Origin: Alphaproteobacteria bacterium
Lineage (GTDB): Bacteria; Pseudomonadota; Alphaproteobacteria; Rhodobacterales; Rhodobacteraceae
DNA length: 9,691 nucleotides
Assembly: GCA_003694465.1 (NCBI GenBank)
Contig: RFKM01000266.1
Coordinates: 1-9,691, forward strand
Direction: 5' to 3'
A program made the translations under genes and the position numbers. This document shows, piece after piece, positions 7,459 through 9,691 of the stretch. Numbering within the stretch: position 1 is the first letter of the stretch; each line of letters opens with the position of its first letter. The notes below the pieces were generated by a model, which was given only the letters and a program-made list of their open reading frames with translations, was not told the origin of the DNA and made no database searches.

Positions 7459-8354
7459 TGGCACAGCGATTTGGCGGCGAATTCAGCCCGAAACCGGGGG
7501 CGGACGAGCCCCGCGCCCCGGCCCGCCCGGGCCCGCTCGAGGGGCGGGTGGCGCGCCGCGCCGGCGGACGGGTGAACTTCCTGTTCATCGCCCCGCTGCC
7601 GCTCGCCGTCTCGGCCTTCTTTCTTGACCCGACGGGCCTTGCCCTGCGCCTCGGCGCCTTCGGGGTGCTGATCCTCGGCGCCTGGCTCACGCGCGAGGGG
7701 ATCCGCGCGCAGGAGGCGTGGGAGGCGCGCAAGATCGCCCGCCGCCCGGCCATTCCGCGCAAGATCTTCGGCGCGCTGCTCACCGGCGCCGGGCTGGCGC
7801 TGGCCGGCATCGCCGGCGGAAGCGCGCTCAACGCCGCCATCTTCGGCCTGCTCGGAACGGTTCTCCATCTCGCCGCCTTCGGCCTCGACCCGCTGCGCGA
7901 CAAGGGCATGGAAGGGATCGACACCTTCCAGACCGACCGCGTCGCCCGGGCGGTGGGCGAAGCCGAAAAGACCCTTGCCGAGATGCAGGATGCCGTGCGC
8001 CGCGCCCGTGACCGCGAGGTCGAGGCCCGGGTCGAGCGCTTTGCGGCCACCGCGCGGGAGATGTTCCGCACCGTCGAGGACGACCCGCGCGACCTGACCG
8101 CCGCGCGCCGCTACCTCACCGTCTACCTCACCGGCGCACGCGACGCGGCGGCGAAATTCGCCGACATCTACGCGCGCTCGCGCGATGCCGGGGCGCGGGC
8201 CGATTTCCTGCGCCTGCTCGACGACCTCGAGACCAATTTCATCGACAAGACGCAGACCCTCCTCGTCGAGGACAAGACCGACCTCACCATCGAGATCGAG
8301 GTTCTGCAGGAACGGCTCGCCCGCGAGGGCGTGCAGATGCAACGCCAGAAATAG
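7458..8354 (+). CDS. XpaC-family membrane protein (5-bromo-4-chloroindolyl phosphate hydrolysis family)
   Basis: The family is named after Bacillus XpaC, linked to hydrolysis of an indolyl phosphate dye, but its true biochemical role is unsettled and it usually sits next to telA-like genes. This 298-residue protein has a proline-rich cytoplasmic N-terminus, hydrophobic helices at about 39-57, 60-77, 103-121 and 123-142, then FGLDPLRDKG (141-150), the typical family motif. The remaining half is soluble and helical (VGEAEKTLAEMQDAV, TARRYLTVYLTGARDAAAKF) and faces the cytoplasm if the membrane part is an even number of helices. No phosphatase motif is evident. The ATG at 7458 overlaps the stop of the microprotein; an upstream in-frame start at 7302 would cover the microprotein entirely and is rejected. 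The TelA gene starts 16 bases after the stop, so a protein complex with TelA is plausible. Confidence 0.82.
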   Translation: MAQRFGGEFSPKPGADEPRAPARPGPLEGRVARRAGGRVNFLFIAPLPLAVSAFFLDPTGLALRLGAFGVLILGAWLTREGIRAQEAWEARKIARRPAIPRKIFGALLTGAGLALAGIAGGSALNAAIFGLLGTVLHLAAFGLDPLRDKGMEGIDTFQTDRVARAVGEAEKTLAEMQDAVRRARDREVEARVERFAATAREMFRTVEDDPRDLTAARRYLTVYLTGARDAAAKFADIYARSRDAGARADFLRLLDDLETNFIDKTQTLLVEDKTDLTIEIEVLQERLAREGVQMQRQK

Positions 8355-8370
8355 AATGAAGGAACCTCCC

Positions 8371-9567
8371 ATGCCCACCGCCGATATCCGCGAGAAAGCC
8401 CAGGCCACGTTGAAGGAGGTCGAGGAAGTTTCGGCCGTCCTGCTGCCCGAACCCTCGACCGAGCTCGTCCCCCTCGAACAGGCCGACGAAAAGGCCCGCG
8501 CCGAGATCGAGAAGCGCATGGCCGAGCTCGACATGTCGAACACGCAGTCGATCATCGAATTCGGCTCGGCCGCCCAGGCCGAACTCCAGGTCATCAGCCA
8601 GGAGATGCTTCAGGGCGTGCGCAACAAGGATGTCGGCCCCGCCGGCGACAGCCTGCGCACGATCGTCACCACGATTCGCGGCTTCTCGGTCGACGAGCTC
8701 GACCTGCGCCGCCAGCGCTCGTGGTGGGAAAGGCTGCTCGGCCGGGCCGCGCCTGCCGCCAAGTTCATGGCCCAGTTCGAAACCGTTCAGGCCCAGATCG
8801 ACAAGGTCACCGACGACCTTCTGCACCACGAGCACACGCTCCTGAAGGACATCAAGTCGCTCGACGTGCTCTATGCCAAGACGCTGGATTTCTACGAGGA
8901 ACTGGCGCTCTACATCGCCGCCGGCGAGGCCAAGCTGAAGGAGCTCGACGAGGTCACCATTCCCGCCAAGCAGAAGGAGGTCGAGGCCGCCGACGAGAAC
9001 GACGCCGTCATCAAGGCGCAGGAATTGCGCGATCTGCGCGCCGCCCGTGACGACCTCGAGCGCCGGGTGCATGATCTCAAGCTCACCCGGCAGGTGACGA
9101 TGCAGAGCCTGCCCTCGATCCGCCTCGTGCAGGAAAACGACAAGTCGCTCGTCACCAAGATCAACTCGACGCTGGTGAACACCGTGCCGCTGTGGGAAAC
9201 CCAGCTCGCCCAGGCGGTGACGATCCAGCGCTCGTCGGAAGCGGCCGCGGCGGTGCGCGATGCCAACGACCTGACCAACGAACTGCTGAAGGCCAATGCC
9301 GCCAACCTGCGCGAGGCCAACCGCGCCGTGCGCAAGGAGATGGAGCGCGGCGTCTTCGATATCGAGGCGATCAAGTCGGCCAACGAGAACCTCATCGCCA
9401 CCATCGAGGAAAGCCTTGCCATTGCCGACGAAGGCAAGGCCCGGCGCGCCGCCGCCGAGCAGGAATTGCAGAAGATGGAGGAAGAACTCAAGCAGACGCT
9501 TTCGGCCGCGAAGGCGAAAGACACGGCGTTCGGTCACCAGATCGGCAGCGCCGCCGACGGCAAGTGA
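8371..9567 (+). CDS. telA: TelA/KlaA-family protein (toxic anion resistance family)
   Basis: This 398-residue protein matches the TelA (PF05816-type) family: soluble, highly charged and nearly all helical. Recognisable family stretches include RSWWERLLGRAAPAAKFM (117-133), then the KVTDDLLHHEHTLLKDIKSL region (145-164), DVLYAKTLDFYEELALYIAAG, the TMQSLPSIRLVQ segment and NSTLVNTVPLWETQLAQA. No membrane helix is present, so a cytoplasmic location is expected, perhaps against the membrane through XpaC. The name comes from plasmid-borne tellurite resistance genes; chromosomal copies are linked to stress from cell-wall-active compounds, and no tellurite function can be inferred here because no TerC, TerD or TehB-like gene is nearby. 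ATG at 8371 is preceded by GAAGGAA at 8358-8364, a strong Shine-Dalgarno sequence. The next gene starts four bases after the stop. Confidence 0.9.
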   Translation: MPTADIREKAQATLKEVEEVSAVLLPEPSTELVPLEQADEKARAEIEKRMAELDMSNTQSIIEFGSAAQAELQVISQEMLQGVRNKDVGPAGDSLRTIVTTIRGFSVDELDLRRQRSWWERLLGRAAPAAKFMAQFETVQAQIDKVTDDLLHHEHTLLKDIKSLDVLYAKTLDFYEELALYIAAGEAKLKELDEVTIPAKQKEVEAADENDAVIKAQELRDLRAARDDLERRVHDLKLTRQVTMQSLPSIRLVQENDKSLVTKINSTLVNTVPLWETQLAQAVTIQRSSEAAAAVRDANDLTNELLKANAANLREANRAVRKEMERGVFDIEAIKSANENLIATIEESLAIADEGKARRAAAEQELQKMEEELKQTLSAAKAKDTAFGHQIGSAADGK

Positions 9568-9571
9568 TGCA

Positions 9572-9691
9572 ATGACGGGGCGGGCGCGCCGCAACCTCGG
9601 GCTTGCGCTGGCGGGCGCGGCGCTGCTGCTGGCCGGCTGCGTCGACCGGCGCGCCCCGGCCACGGCGGCGCCGCTGCCGCGGCCCGATCCC
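9572..9691 (+). CDS. Lipoprotein, 5' part only (truncated by window edge)
   Basis: The 40 visible residues begin MTGRARRNLGLALAGAALLL and continue AGCVDRR. A basic start, a hydrophobic core and the lipobox LLAGC with C23 mark a lipoprotein signal peptide. The +2 residue is valine, not aspartate, so Lol sorting to the outer membrane would be expected by the general rule. A proline/alanine-rich linker (APATAAPLPRPDP) follows, and then the window ends. The start lies four bases after the telA stop, so the gene belongs to the same operon. The Shine-Dalgarno sequence is weak (GGCAAG), which suits coupling to telA translation. The mature domain is unseen; DUF2927-type lipoproteins occupy such a place in some related genomes as I recall them, but that cannot be judged from this part. 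Confidence 0.75.
   Translation, partial: MTGRARRNLGLALAGAALLLAGCVDRRAPATAAPLPRPDP

Noticed and set aside
8284..9663. A 459-codon open frame on the minus strand, antisense to telA
   Set aside because: It covers telA, the end of xpaC and the lipoprotein start, has no recognisable motif or ribosome-binding site, and is explained by GC-rich codon use of telA.

Overview
The window reads as a chromosomal segment of a high-GC alphaproteobacterium, most likely of the Rhodobacteraceae (Rhodobacterales). The basis is strong G/C preference at third codon positions, densely packed genes, and the families present: ClpA, a DUF2125 protein, a TelA/XpaC pair and an ExbB-like/OmpA-like pair. Genus cannot be fixed from the sequence alone. 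No tRNA, rRNA, CRISPR array, insertion sequence or phage gene is visible. Base composition and codon use look even throughout, so nothing points to recent transfer.

Layout. (1) Positions 1-2241, plus strand: the 3' part of clpA (end of the first AAA+ module and the whole second one), then a secreted M23 (LytM-type) peptidase. (2) Positions 2228-6154, minus strand, read right to left: a ChaC-like gamma-glutamylcyclotransferase, a 68-bp gap with a good sigma70-type promoter, a four-helix MotA/TolQ/ExbB-like channel protein, and one base further a MotB-like protein. The last has one transmembrane helix, a proline-free coiled coil of about 500 residues and a C-terminal OmpA-like peptidoglycan-binding domain. 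The 3' ends of the M23 and MotB-like genes overlap convergently by 14 bp. (3) Positions 6231-7247, plus strand: a DUF2125 membrane-anchored protein, divergent from the cyclotransferase. (4) Positions 7375-9691, plus strand: a compact run of a 27-residue single-helix membrane microprotein, an XpaC-family membrane protein (start overlaps the preceding stop), a TelA-family protein, and the beginning of a lipoprotein cut by the window edge.

How they may work together. The envelope dominates: a peptidoglycan hydrolase-type protein, an ion-driven channel/stalk pair that probably grips peptidoglycan, a DUF2125 anchored protein, and the XpaC-TelA module with a microprotein and a lipoprotein. The two most interesting units are the channel/stalk pair, built like a 5:2 rotary stator but with a coiled coil far longer than the periplasm is wide, and the microprotein fused by translational coupling to xpaC-telA. 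Functions of both are inferred from families and architecture.
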